Position numbers and translations under genes: made by a program. A DNA stretch of 34,345 nt from an uncultured Bacilli bacterium (GTDB lineage Bacteria; Bacillota_I; Bacilli_A; RF39; UBA660). The notes beneath the pieces are model-generated. The model had not been told where the DNA came from, searched no databases, and was given only the letters and a program-made list of their open reading frames with translations. The stretch spans positions 1 through 34,345 of the forward strand of contig CANQZQ010000003.1 of the NCBI GenBank assembly GCA_947628375.1, in the 5' to 3' direction. Within the stretch, counting starts at the first letter, position 1. Each line of letters opens with the position of its first letter. Positions 7,056 to 15,674 of this stretch are shown here, in pieces.

Positions 7056-9275
7056 ATGAAGAATAAAAAGAAAACAATAATGTTAATAATGGTAATAACA
7101 ATATCTATGGTATTATTAACATATAATAAGAGTTATTCATATAAAATGAATGATAATGAACCAGAAGAAACAGAAATAGAAAGAAAAGAATTTGGAATAT
7201 ATTTACAAGAAAGTGGAGAAAATTATACAGAAACAGATACATTTCCAATTCAAGGATATTTATTAAATACAACAAAAACAGAATGCCATGAATATGGAAC
7301 TAATAATGTAATACAAAACGCTGTAACCCAAAGTTTAACAAATGGAGTAATAGATGGAAGTATCATAGTAACAAGTCAAAAGAGTATGTATTGTAAAATA
7401 TATTTTGATAAAGATGAGAAACCAACAGTAACTTCATTTAATATAGCAGGTAAAACATCAAGTGGAGATAGTTTAAGTAATGGATTTACATATAATACAG
7501 GAGTATATACAATAAATTGGAATGATGGAGACGTAGCACAATATTGTTTAAGCAATAGTAATAACTCATGTACAGATTGGCATGCATTAAATAAAAGTCA
7601 AAAAACGAGTAAAACCATAACAATAGAGAATAATACATATACAAATACAGAAGGCCCAAAAACAATATATGCATATATAAAAGATAAAGCAAATAATATA
7701 TCAAGTATAACATCTATTTCTACTGCAAATATAACAGTAGATCAAACACCACCCAAAGTAACATTAACATTAACTGGAACTAGTGCTAGTCCATTTGTTG
7801 TTACAAGTGGATATACCCATACAACAAAGGTTAATTATACATCGACTATAACAGAAACAAATCCAGAAAGTTATTGTGTAGGAGAAAATTCATGTAGCAA
7901 TTATAGTGCATCATCTTCAACATCAATAAGAGGTAATACAACGATAGCTAACACAGAAATACTCCATACAGTAATAATAAATGTAAAAGATAAAGCAGGA
8001 AATGTAGGAAGTAAAACTCAATCGATAATATTAGACACACAAAATCCAATAATAACATTAAGTAATGAAAAAGCAACAGAAACAAGTATAACAGTAACAG
8101 TAAATGCAAGTGATACTCATGGCATTGCTGGTATAACATGTACAGCAGTAGGAAATGGTGGAACAAAAACTGGAACATATACAAATAATACATGTATATT
8201 TAGTGATTTAAAAGATGGAACACAATATACAATAACAGGAGAGGCAACTGATGCGTCGGGAAGAAAAGGAACAAGTAATTCAATAAGTGTAACCACTGTA
8301 AAAGTAAAATTAACAAGAGAAAATATTCCAAGCAAATTATTTAATGGAGTTAATCCAAATGGATTAAGCGATAAATTATTAGGTGACATGTACAGGTTTG
8401 TAGGTACGAAAGATACAGTAGATAATTGGATATGCTTTGGATATAATAATATAAATACTGATTGTAAAGCAGAAACAAGTGATTATATGTATAGAATAAT
8501 AGGAATTACTGAAGATGGTCAACTAAAATTAATTAAAAATACAGTTATTAGAGAGGGGACAACTTATAATTATGGATGGTTTGGTAATAATACAGGAGAA
8601 ATAACATGGCCACAATCAGACATATATAAAAGATTAAACGGTCAGATGGCAGGAATTACACAAGGATCTAATGGAAATACCAATTTATTTATAGATAGTA
8701 CTACAAGTAATGTACAATATATAAAATCAAGTGGTACAGAAGAACAAACGAAATGGTATAACAAAATAGATATTAAACATAAGTGGTTATATGGAGGAAT
8801 TTATCATAATTACGTAGGCCAAACTGCTGATAATATATACAAAATAGAGTCAGGTCAATTAGAAACTGTACAATATTATGGAGAAAATCCTAGTAAATGG
8901 GCGGAAAGCATTGAGGCAGCTATAGGATTAATGTATATTAGTGATTATTATTATTCATATGTACCGTACATGGGCGGTGGGACGGATTCATCGAGTGTAA
9001 ATTGTCATGATGCTGGGTGTATTGGTAGCTGGCTTTTTCTAAGTAAAAATGGTGAAGGAATCCAAACAGAGGAGGTGTATGAGTGGACGATGACACGTGA
9101 TGGATTTCCGTCTTCTGATAGCCCGCACGCCCATGTAGTTGGACAGAGTGGGAGAATGTATTACTTCAATCGTGCGTGGTCCGCTTTTGTTCGACCGGCC
9201 TTCTATCTTTACTCTAATATAAAAATAATTGATGGAAGCGGTGTTTCATCAGATCCATTTATAATCGCAGCATAA
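7056..9275 (+). CDS. Secreted/surface protein with Ig-like repeats and C-terminal lectin-like (DUF6273-style) domain
   Basis: N-terminal signal MKNKKKTIMLIMVITISMVLLTYNKSYS; repeats with YIKDKANNISS..VDQTPPKVT and VKDKAGNVGS..LDTQNPIIT; C-terminal YRFVGTKDTVDNWICFGYNN...FVRPAFYLYSNIKIIDGSGVSSDPFIIAA. Confidence 0.85.
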   Translation: MKNKKKTIMLIMVITISMVLLTYNKSYSYKMNDNEPEETEIERKEFGIYLQESGENYTETDTFPIQGYLLNTTKTECHEYGTNNVIQNAVTQSLTNGVIDGSIIVTSQKSMYCKIYFDKDEKPTVTSFNIAGKTSSGDSLSNGFTYNTGVYTINWNDGDVAQYCLSNSNNSCTDWHALNKSQKTSKTITIENNTYTNTEGPKTIYAYIKDKANNISSITSISTANITVDQTPPKVTLTLTGTSASPFVVTSGYTHTTKVNYTSTITETNPESYCVGENSCSNYSASSSTSIRGNTTIANTEILHTVIINVKDKAGNVGSKTQSIILDTQNPIITLSNEKATETSITVTVNASDTHGIAGITCTAVGNGGTKTGTYTNNTCIFSDLKDGTQYTITGEATDASGRKGTSNSISVTTVKVKLTRENIPSKLFNGVNPNGLSDKLLGDMYRFVGTKDTVDNWICFGYNNINTDCKAETSDYMYRIIGITEDGQLKLIKNTVIREGTTYNYGWFGNNTGEITWPQSDIYKRLNGQMAGITQGSNGNTNLFIDSTTSNVQYIKSSGTEEQTKWYNKIDIKHKWLYGGIYHNYVGQTADNIYKIESGQLETVQYYGENPSKWAESIEAAIGLMYISDYYYSYVPYMGGGTDSSSVNCHDAGCIGSWLFLSKNGEGIQTEEVYEWTMTRDGFPSSDSPHAHVVGQSGRMYYFNRAWSAFVRPAFYLYSNIKIIDGSGVSSDPFIIAA

Positions 9276-9323
9276 AAAATCGTCAAGGAAAAGACGTTAA
9301 AACCTTCATAGACTTAATCCTTG

Positions 9324-9348
9324 GGAAGAGAATTATCTCTTCCTTTTG
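9324..9348 (+). terminator. Rho-independent terminator
   Basis: GGAAGAGA-ATTA-TCTCTTCC followed by TTTTG. Confidence 0.7.
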
Positions 9349-9395
9349 ATTTATATTTATGCTATAATTTAAAAAGAATAAGAGTAAAGGGTATT

Positions 9396-10865
9396 ATGGA
9401 AAAAAAAGGACAAAATAAAAATATTATTTTTAAATTTTTAGGTAATGTAGTAAATGTTATAATATCTATTTTTTCTTATGCTATTCTTGGAATTAAAGTA
9501 TGTACAATTATTCCTTTAAAAAAACTTTTTAAACATAATAAAGATAATAAAGCATATCATTATAGTCCTAAAACATTAGCTAAATTAAATAAAGAATATG
9601 AAGAACTACTTGAAGATTTGAAAACTGAAGGGGCAACCAGAAGTAAAAAAGTAAATACTTATTATTATAAAGTGCGTTATAAAAATGGCAAAATTAAAAA
9701 AGGTAAAATGAATGGTTTCAGTAAACTTGATATTAATTCATTTTTAGTTAATGAAGGATATACAGTCTATAGTATTAAAACTAATACTTTGATAAATATA
9801 TTAAATAAAGATATTGGTAATAATAGTTTAAAAAATAGTGATTTAGTGTTCTTTTTAACTCAACTATCTACTTATTTAGAGTCTGGGCTACCTTTAAATG
9901 ATGCCATCAAAATATTAGGACGTCAAATGAAAGGAAGCAATTTAAAAAAAGTATTTAAAACTTTATCTTTTGAAATATCTTTAGGTTCTTCCTTTTCAAG
10001 TGCTTTAGAAAAGCTTGATGGGATGTTTCCCACTTTAGTTATAAATATGGTTAGAGCTAGTGAATCAAGTGGAACATTAATCGAAACATTAAAAGATTTA
10101 GCTATCTATTATAAAGAAATAGATGAAACTCATCGTGATACAATTAGTGCTTTAACATATCCTGCTATAGTTAGTGTTTTTGCTATTGGCGTTATTATCT
10201 TTATTCTTACTTTTATTATTCCTGAATTTGTTAAAACTTATAATTCAAGTAATATTGAATTAAATTCTTTTACGCAATTTGTTATTAATTTAAGTAATTA
10301 TTTTGAACAAAATATTTTTAATTTTTTATTCATTGTTATATTTATCGTTTTAATATTTATTATTCTTTATAAAAATGTTAAAGAATTTAAGAAATTTATT
10401 CAAACAATTCTAATGCATTTGCCAATTATTAAAAATGTTATTATTTATAATGAACTGGCGGTTATAACTAAAACTTTTGCTTCTCTTTTAAAAAATAATG
10501 TTTTTATTACTGATAGTATGGATATTTTAGCTAAAATTACTAATAATGAAATTTATAAAGAAATATTAGAAAACACTTATGAAAATGTTACTAAGGGTGA
10601 AAAGATTTCTACAGCTTTTAAAGACCATTGGGCTGTTCCTGAGGTTTGCTATTTTATGATAACAACTGGTGAATCAACAGGGGAATTAGCAGAAATGATG
10701 GAAAGAATAAGTAATTATTATCAAAGCCTACATAAAAGTATTGTTAAAAATTTAAAAACGCTTATTGAACCAATTTTAATTGCTTTTTTAGCTATTGTTG
10801 TTGGCGGTATATTAATTGCTGTTGTAGTACCAATGTTTCAAATGTATGGGGAGATGATGGAATGA
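9396..10865 (+). CDS. Type II secretion/type IV pilus inner-membrane platform protein (GspF/PilC/ComGB-like)
   Basis: VFFLTQLSTYLESGLPLNDAIKILGRQMKG...RASESSGTLIETLKDLAIYY and a second GspF repeat (ITTGESTGELAEMMERISNYYQ). Track start is TTG 9321; ATG 9396 (MEKKGQNKN) follows a GTAAAGGG SD. Confidence 0.9.
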   Translation: MEKKGQNKNIIFKFLGNVVNVIISIFSYAILGIKVCTIIPLKKLFKHNKDNKAYHYSPKTLAKLNKEYEELLEDLKTEGATRSKKVNTYYYKVRYKNGKIKKGKMNGFSKLDINSFLVNEGYTVYSIKTNTLINILNKDIGNNSLKNSDLVFFLTQLSTYLESGLPLNDAIKILGRQMKGSNLKKVFKTLSFEISLGSSFSSALEKLDGMFPTLVINMVRASESSGTLIETLKDLAIYYKEIDETHRDTISALTYPAIVSVFAIGVIIFILTFIIPEFVKTYNSSNIELNSFTQFVINLSNYFEQNIFNFLFIVIFIVLIFIILYKNVKEFKKFIQTILMHLPIIKNVIIYNELAVITKTFASLLKNNVFITDSMDILAKITNNEIYKEILENTYENVTKGEKISTAFKDHWAVPEVCYFMITTGESTGELAEMMERISNYYQSLHKSIVKNLKTLIEPILIAFLAIVVGGILIAVVVPMFQMYGEMME

Positions 10866-11623
10866 TTTATTTATTAATCTTATTAATTGGAGCCGTTATG
10901 GGTTCTTTCTATTTATGTATAGGGACGAGATTACCTCTTAAAAAAAGCATTTTAGGAAGAAGTGAATGCGATAATTGTCATGAAAAATTAAATTGGTATG
11001 AATTAATACCTATATTTTCTTATTTGTTTTTAAGAGGTAAATGTCATCATTGCCATAAGAAAATCAGCTTTGAATATTTTATTATTGAATTAATGACCTC
11101 TCTTTTATTTTTAGTTGGTTATCTCCATTTTGGTTTAAATATTCAATATTATATTTATTTAGTTATTGTCTCATGTGCTATCGTTATTTTTATTACGGAC
11201 TTTAAATATATGGTTATTTTAGATTCGACTTTAATTATAAGTAGTGTATTAATAATTATTTTAAAATATTTTGAAATAGGTTTTAAAAATACTTTATGGG
11301 CTATCCTTTTTGGTATATGTTTATTTTTTACAATGTATTTAATTAGATTATTTGGGAATTTTTTATTTAAAAGAGAATCTCTTGGGGGCGGAGATATTAA
11401 ATTAGCATTCTTAATTGGTCTTACTATAGGATATCCCATTATTGGCTATGAAATGGGACTAATATGTCTTATCTTTGCGGCTTTTTTAGCTCTTCCATAT
11501 GCCATTGCCGTTTTATATTTAAACAAAAAAAATGAACTACCCTATGGTCCATTTTTAATTGCTTCTTTAGTTATTATGTTTGTCTTTTATGATAAATTTT
11601 ACAATCTATTAGTCTTTTTTTAA
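10862..11623 (+). CDS. Prepilin leader peptidase (PilD/GspO/ComC-like, A24 family)
   Basis: GAVMGSFYLCIGTRLPL, CDNCHEKLNWYELIPIFSYLFLRGKCHHCHKKI, FITDFKYMVILD and GGGDIKLAFLIG motifs. ATGA overlap with the upstream gene. Confidence 0.95.
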   Translation: MIYLLILLIGAVMGSFYLCIGTRLPLKKSILGRSECDNCHEKLNWYELIPIFSYLFLRGKCHHCHKKISFEYFIIELMTSLLFLVGYLHFGLNIQYYIYLVIVSCAIVIFITDFKYMVILDSTLIISSVLIIILKYFEIGFKNTLWAILFGICLFFTMYLIRLFGNFLFKRESLGGGDIKLAFLIGLTIGYPIIGYEMGLICLIFAAFLALPYAIAVLYLNKKNELPYGPFLIASLVIMFVFYDKFYNLLVFF

Positions 11624-11721
11624 AGTACTGCAATGATATAAGCTAAAATAGCAGCGATAACACTTAAGATCATAAGAATTAACATAATCCAAACTACTAA
11701 TTTTCTTGTTTTCTTTTTCAT
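11620..11721 (-). CDS. 33-aa membrane microprotein, DUF4044-like
   Basis: MKKKTRKLVVWIMLILMILSVIAAILAYIIAVL, preceded by AAGGGATG. Absent from the supplied ORF track. Resembles the short VVWxMLI proteins of DUF4044. Confidence 0.6.
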   Translation of the reverse strand: MKKKTRKLVVWIMLILMILSVIAAILAYIIAVL

Positions 11722-11805
11722 AATACATCCCTTCAACATCTAAAAATATATCATACTTTATTCATTTTTAAAAGTCTTTTTGCATAATCTTTAGGGGAGG
11801 ATATT

Positions 11806-12381
11806 ATGCTTAATCTTATAAAGAAGAATAAAAAGTACTTAGTTTTTATGGTTAGTATTGTTTTAATTGGCCTAATAGTGGGCATAATTTACTATTATAT
11901 ACAAAGTAGTAACGTTAAAAATAATATTATTAATATTATATCCACCTATGATAGTTTTAAATATAATGCTATTATTAAAGATTTAATAATTATGTCTTTA
12001 TTATTAATTTCTTCCTTCTTTATTATTGGTCTGCCACTTTCTATATTTTATATATTTTATGAAGGATTCTCAATTGGCTTTTTATTAAGCTTATTTTTTG
12101 CTTCTTTTAAAATTAAAGGAGTTATTTATCTTTTATTATTTCTTTTAATTAATAAAATTATCATCTTTATTTTAATGTTTTTCTTTATCCAAAAAATAAT
12201 TAATATTGCTAGATATATGATTGGTTATATTATCTATAAAAAAGAAGGATTAATTAAAGAAAAAATTATTAAAAATTTTATTTCCAGTTTGTCATATATT
12301 ATTATTGTTTTTTTCCTAAATATCTTTCTTTATTTTTTATCTTCCTTTTTATTTAAAGAATTAGCTTTTTTATTACATTAA
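11806..12381 (+). CDS. Stage II sporulation protein M-like (SpoIIM/DUF95) membrane protein
   Basis: Five to six TM segments with FFIIGLPLSIFYIFYEGFSIGFLLSLFFASF, the SpoIIM pattern. Confidence 0.7.
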   Translation: MLNLIKKNKKYLVFMVSIVLIGLIVGIIYYYIQSSNVKNNIINIISTYDSFKYNAIIKDLIIMSLLLISSFFIIGLPLSIFYIFYEGFSIGFLLSLFFASFKIKGVIYLLLFLLINKIIIFILMFFFIQKIINIARYMIGYIIYKKEGLIKEKIIKNFISSLSYIIIVFFLNIFLYFLSSFLFKELAFLLH

Positions 12382-12393
12382 ATGCAAGGTTAC

Positions 12394-12422
12394 TTGCAAA
12401 TGCATATGACATTTGATAAAAT
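12394..12422 (+). promoter_or_regulatory. Predicted promoter of the ireB-ruvX cluster
   Basis: TTGCAA (12394-12399), 17-bp spacer, TAAAAT (12417-12422). Confidence 0.5.
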
Positions 12423-12440
12423 TGAATTGGTGAAGTTCCA

Positions 12441-12683
12441 ATGGATAAAACAAGTATTTTTGATGTTGCTGCTTTAAGGCAAGAATTAATATTAATTACT
12501 TTAAATGAAATAATTGACTCTTTAGAAAAAAAAGGATATAAAGCTGAAAATCAATTAGTTGGTTATCTTTTAACTGGTGATGCGGCTTATATCTCTAATT
12601 ATGAAGGAGCAAGAGAAAAGATTAAATCTTTAAAAAGAGAAGAAATTCTTTTAGCTTTAATCAATTCTTATGAAGGAAAATAA
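12441..12683 (+). CDS. ireB: IreB family regulatory phosphoprotein (DUF965/UPF0297)
   Basis: FDVAALRQELILITLNEIIDSLEKKGYKAENQLVGYLLTGDAAYISNYEGAREKI; upstream of ruvX. Confidence 0.95.
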   Translation: MDKTSIFDVAALRQELILITLNEIIDSLEKKGYKAENQLVGYLLTGDAAYISNYEGAREKIKSLKREEILLALINSYEGK

Positions 12684-13114
12684 TGCGAATTTTAGGTTTA
12701 GATTTAGGATTAAAAAGTTTAGGAGTAGCTATTACAGATAAATCCAATACTTTAGTAAGACCCTATAAAGTTATAAAATTTCAATCTGAAGATTATGAGT
12801 ATGCTTTAAATGAAGTAAAAAAAATAGTCGAAGAAGAAGGGATAGATAAAGTAGTTTTAGGCCTTCCCAAAAATATGGATGGTTCCATAGGTTTTGCCGG
12901 AGAAAGAAGTCTTAATTTTCAAAAAATGTTAGAAAATGCTCATATTGAAGTAATTTTAGAAGATGAAAGGCTTACTACTAAAAGTGCTGAAAATATTATT
13001 CATGAGAACAATGAAAATATTAAAAATACTAAATCTAAAATTGACGCTATTGCGGCTTCTATTATTTTAGAATCTTATTTAAGAAGGTGTAGTAATGATA
13101 TTAAGAAATTCTAA
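12683..13114 (+). CDS. ruvX: Holliday junction resolvase RuvX/YqgF
   Basis: MRILGLDLGLKSLGVAITD, VVLGLPKNMDGSIG, EDERLTTKSAE, DAIAASIILESYL. Confidence 0.96.
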   Translation: MRILGLDLGLKSLGVAITDKSNTLVRPYKVIKFQSEDYEYALNEVKKIVEEEGIDKVVLGLPKNMDGSIGFAGERSLNFQKMLENAHIEVILEDERLTTKSAENIIHENNENIKNTKSKIDAIAASIILESYLRRCSNDIKKF

Positions 13115-13301
13115 GGGACAAGAAAGAAATTTTAAAATTCTTTTTAAAATTGAACAAAATAATAATTGCTATTATATTTATGAAGATTATTTAACTAGTC
13201 GTTGTTATGTTGGTAAAAAAGATTGTGATAAATTAAAAAAAATTAATAATGAAGAAATGACACTTATAAAAGCGTTATTAGAAAAGGTAAATGAAGAATG
13301 A
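13095..13301 (+). CDS. DUF1292 (YrzB-like) protein
   Basis: 68 aa, located between ruvX and mltG; FKILFKIEQNNNCYYIYED...ALLEKVNEE. Confidence 0.75.
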   Translation: MILRNSKGQERNFKILFKIEQNNNCYYIYEDYLTSRCYVGKKDCDKLKKINNEEMTLIKALLEKVNEE

Positions 13302-14314
13302 AAAAGGTTGTAATCGTTTTAGCTAGTATTATATTAGTTATTGGCCTAATTATTGGCTTATATTTTTATGGTTTAACAGGATTTAAGGAAAAAGATTTAG
13401 TTATTTTTACCGTTAGAAGTGGCGCTAGCAAAAAAGAAGTAATCAATAACTTATATGAAAATAAACTTATTAAAAGCAAGTTTGCTGGTCTTATTTATAT
13501 TTATTTACATGATGATTTAACTGTTTATCCAGGAACATATGAATTATCTAAAGATATGGGCTTAGTAAAAATTCTTAAAAACTTAAGAACAAGTGAAGAA
13601 TATCAAATTACTTTAGTTGAAGGTAAACGTTTTATTGATTATATTGATAAAATATGTGAATTAGGTAATTTTAATAAAGAAGAAGTTTTAGCTAAGTTAA
13701 GTAATGAAGATTATTTAGAAAGTTTAATTGAAAAATATGATTTTTTAGATGAAAGTATTCTAAATAAAGACTTATATTATCCATTAGAAGGTTATTTATT
13801 TCCTGATACATATAATATAACTAAAGGATCATCAATTGAAGCAATAATTGAAAAAATACTTGATAAAACGGAAGATTTATTAGATAATTATAATGCTATG
13901 TTTAAAGAAAGCGATTATAGTTATCATGAAATTTTAACCATAGCTAGCATTATTGAAAATGAGACAATATATAGTGAAGATAGAAGTGTAGTTAGCGAAG
14001 TTATATACAAAAGATTAAATATAAATATGAGTTTAGGAATGGATGTCACAACCTATTATGGGGCAAAGAAAGATTTAAAAGAAGAGCTTACCCAAGAAGA
14101 TATAAATGATGAAAATCCTTATAATACAAGATTATTATCCTTTATTGGGTTACCTGTTGGACCTATTTGTAATCCCGGGGAAGAAAGTATAAAAGCGGCT
14201 TTAGAGCCAAGTGATGATGATTATGTCTATTTCTATGCTGATAAAGATGGTAAACTACATTTTGCTAAAACTTATGCTGAACATCAAAATAATGTAGAAA
14301 AATATAGGTGGTAA
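13298..14314 (+). CDS. mltG: Endolytic transglycosylase MltG (YceG-like)
   Basis: N-terminal TM; LTIASIIENETIYSEDRSVVSEVIYKRLNINMSLGMDVTTYYGA; YNTRLLSFIGLPVGPICNPGEESIKAALEPS. Confidence 0.96.
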   Translation: MKKVVIVLASIILVIGLIIGLYFYGLTGFKEKDLVIFTVRSGASKKEVINNLYENKLIKSKFAGLIYIYLHDDLTVYPGTYELSKDMGLVKILKNLRTSEEYQITLVEGKRFIDYIDKICELGNFNKEEVLAKLSNEDYLESLIEKYDFLDESILNKDLYYPLEGYLFPDTYNITKGSSIEAIIEKILDKTEDLLDNYNAMFKESDYSYHEILTIASIIENETIYSEDRSVVSEVIYKRLNINMSLGMDVTTYYGAKKDLKEELTQEDINDENPYNTRLLSFIGLPVGPICNPGEESIKAALEPSDDDYVYFYADKDGKLHFAKTYAEHQNNVEKYRW

Positions 14315-14317
14315 ATA

Positions 14318-14914
14318 ATGAAAGATAAAATAATTGAAATGGAAAATTATGCGCAAGAAAAAAATGTTCCGATTATTGAGAAAAAATCGATTGCGTTTAT
14401 AATGAAATATATTAAAGAACATAATGTCAAAAATGTCTTAGAAATTGGTACAGCGATAGGTTATTCAGCTATTTTAATGGCTAGCTGTAAAGAAGATTGT
14501 TTTGTAACCACTATTGAAAGAGATGAAGAAAGATATATGGAAGCTTTAAAAAATGTTAAAGCTTGTGGTTTAGATAAAAAAATCAATGTGGTTTTCCAAG
14601 ACGCTTTAGATGTTAATTTATCAAATGAAATTAAATATGATTTAATTTTTATAGATGCTGCTAAAGCTCAAAACACTAAGCTTTTTGAAAAGTATAAATA
14701 CTTTTTAAAAGATAACGGAACAATAATTACAGATAATTTGAAATTTCATGGTTATGTCGGTAATAGTGATAAAATAGAAAGCAAAAGCTTAAAAAGCCTT
14801 GTTAGTAAAATTGAAGAATATATTGAATTTTTAAAGAATAATCAAGAATTTAAGACTGTTTTCTATGATATTGGTGATGGTCTTTCAGTAAGTAATTGGA
14901 AAAATGAAGAATAA
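14318..14914 (+). CDS. SAM-dependent O-methyltransferase (YrrM/TrmR-like)
   Basis: VLEIGTAIGYSAILMA, DLIFIDAAKAQ, DNGTIITDNLKFHGYV. Conserved position before the U32 pair. Confidence 0.85.
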   Translation: MKDKIIEMENYAQEKNVPIIEKKSIAFIMKYIKEHNVKNVLEIGTAIGYSAILMASCKEDCFVTTIERDEERYMEALKNVKACGLDKKINVVFQDALDVNLSNEIKYDLIFIDAAKAQNTKLFEKYKYFLKDNGTIITDNLKFHGYVGNSDKIESKSLKSLVSKIEEYIEFLKNNQEFKTVFYDIGDGLSVSNWKNEE

Positions 14915-15674
14915 AATAATTATTACAATTAATAATTTGGATGATCGCGATTTTTATCAAAAATTAGGCATTAACAATTTTGCTTATCCTTTAAAGGATT
15001 TTTGCGTTGGCATGCCTAATACTTTTTTAATTACTGAAATTCCCCAAGATAGTTATTTATTTATTAATCGTATTTTAGATAATACAGCCGTTGATAATTT
15101 AAAAAATATTTTAATTTCTAATATTAAGGGAATTATTTTTGATGATTTAGGTGTTTTAGAATTAATTAAAGATTTAAAAATTGAAAAAATTCTTTATTTA
15201 AGCCATTTTAATACTAATAGTGAATCAATAAAAATCTATTTAGAATATGTTGATTCTGTTATTATCTCATCAGATCTTACTAAAGACGAAATAACTTTTA
15301 TAAATAATAATTTTAAAGGTCAATTAACAATTTATGCCCTTGGTTATTTACCTAGTATGTATTCAAGAAGATTGCTTTTAGATAATTATTGTAAATTTTA
15401 TCATATTCCTTATAAAAATCCTTTAATGATTGAAAATACCAATCAAAAATTTTTATTGTATGAAAATGAATATGGAACTGTATTTTATCATTATCCCTTA
15501 TTTAATGGCTTATGTTTAATGGATTTAGATGCTAAATATTATTTTATTAATACATCCTTTTTAACAAAAGAAAATATATTTAAGTTATTAGATGGTACAT
15601 ATAAAGAAGAAACTGATTTAGGATTCTTATATAAAGAAACAATTTATAAACTAAAGGAGGATCAAAATGACTGA
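14904..15674 (+). CDS. Short U32-peptidase-like protein (YrrN/TrhP1-like)
   Basis: Position between the O-methyltransferase and full-length U32; LTIYALGYLPSMYSRRLLLDNYCKF is a U32-like segment. Confidence 0.65.
   Translation: MKNKIIITINNLDDRDFYQKLGINNFAYPLKDFCVGMPNTFLITEIPQDSYLFINRILDNTAVDNLKNILISNIKGIIFDDLGVLELIKDLKIEKILYLSHFNTNSESIKIYLEYVDSVIISSDLTKDEITFINNNFKGQLTIYALGYLPSMYSRRLLLDNYCKFYHIPYKNPLMIENTNQKFLLYENEYGTVFYHYPLFNGLCLMDLDAKYYFINTSFLTKENIFKLLDGTYKEETDLGFLYKETIYKLKEDQND

Noticed and set aside
7486-8389. Antisense ORFs 7486-7713, 7948-8193 and 8117-8389 opposite the surface-protein gene
   Set aside because: Leu/Tyr/His-rich translations are shadows of the Thr/Asn/Ile-rich sense coding. 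No SD or domain.
9276-9348. Hairpin with 4-nt loop 48 bp downstream of the 7056 gene as a DGR target-site hairpin
   Set aside because: The loop is ATTA rather than the GRNA type described for DGR hairpins, and a T-tract follows. A rho-independent terminator is sufficient explanation.
10855-10870. Mycoplasma-type genetic code (TGA = Trp)
   Set aside because: TGA acts as a terminator at normal ends (e.g. ATGA overlap at 10862-10865, pepF TGA at 31742-31744), and Trp is encoded by TGG in conserved positions.
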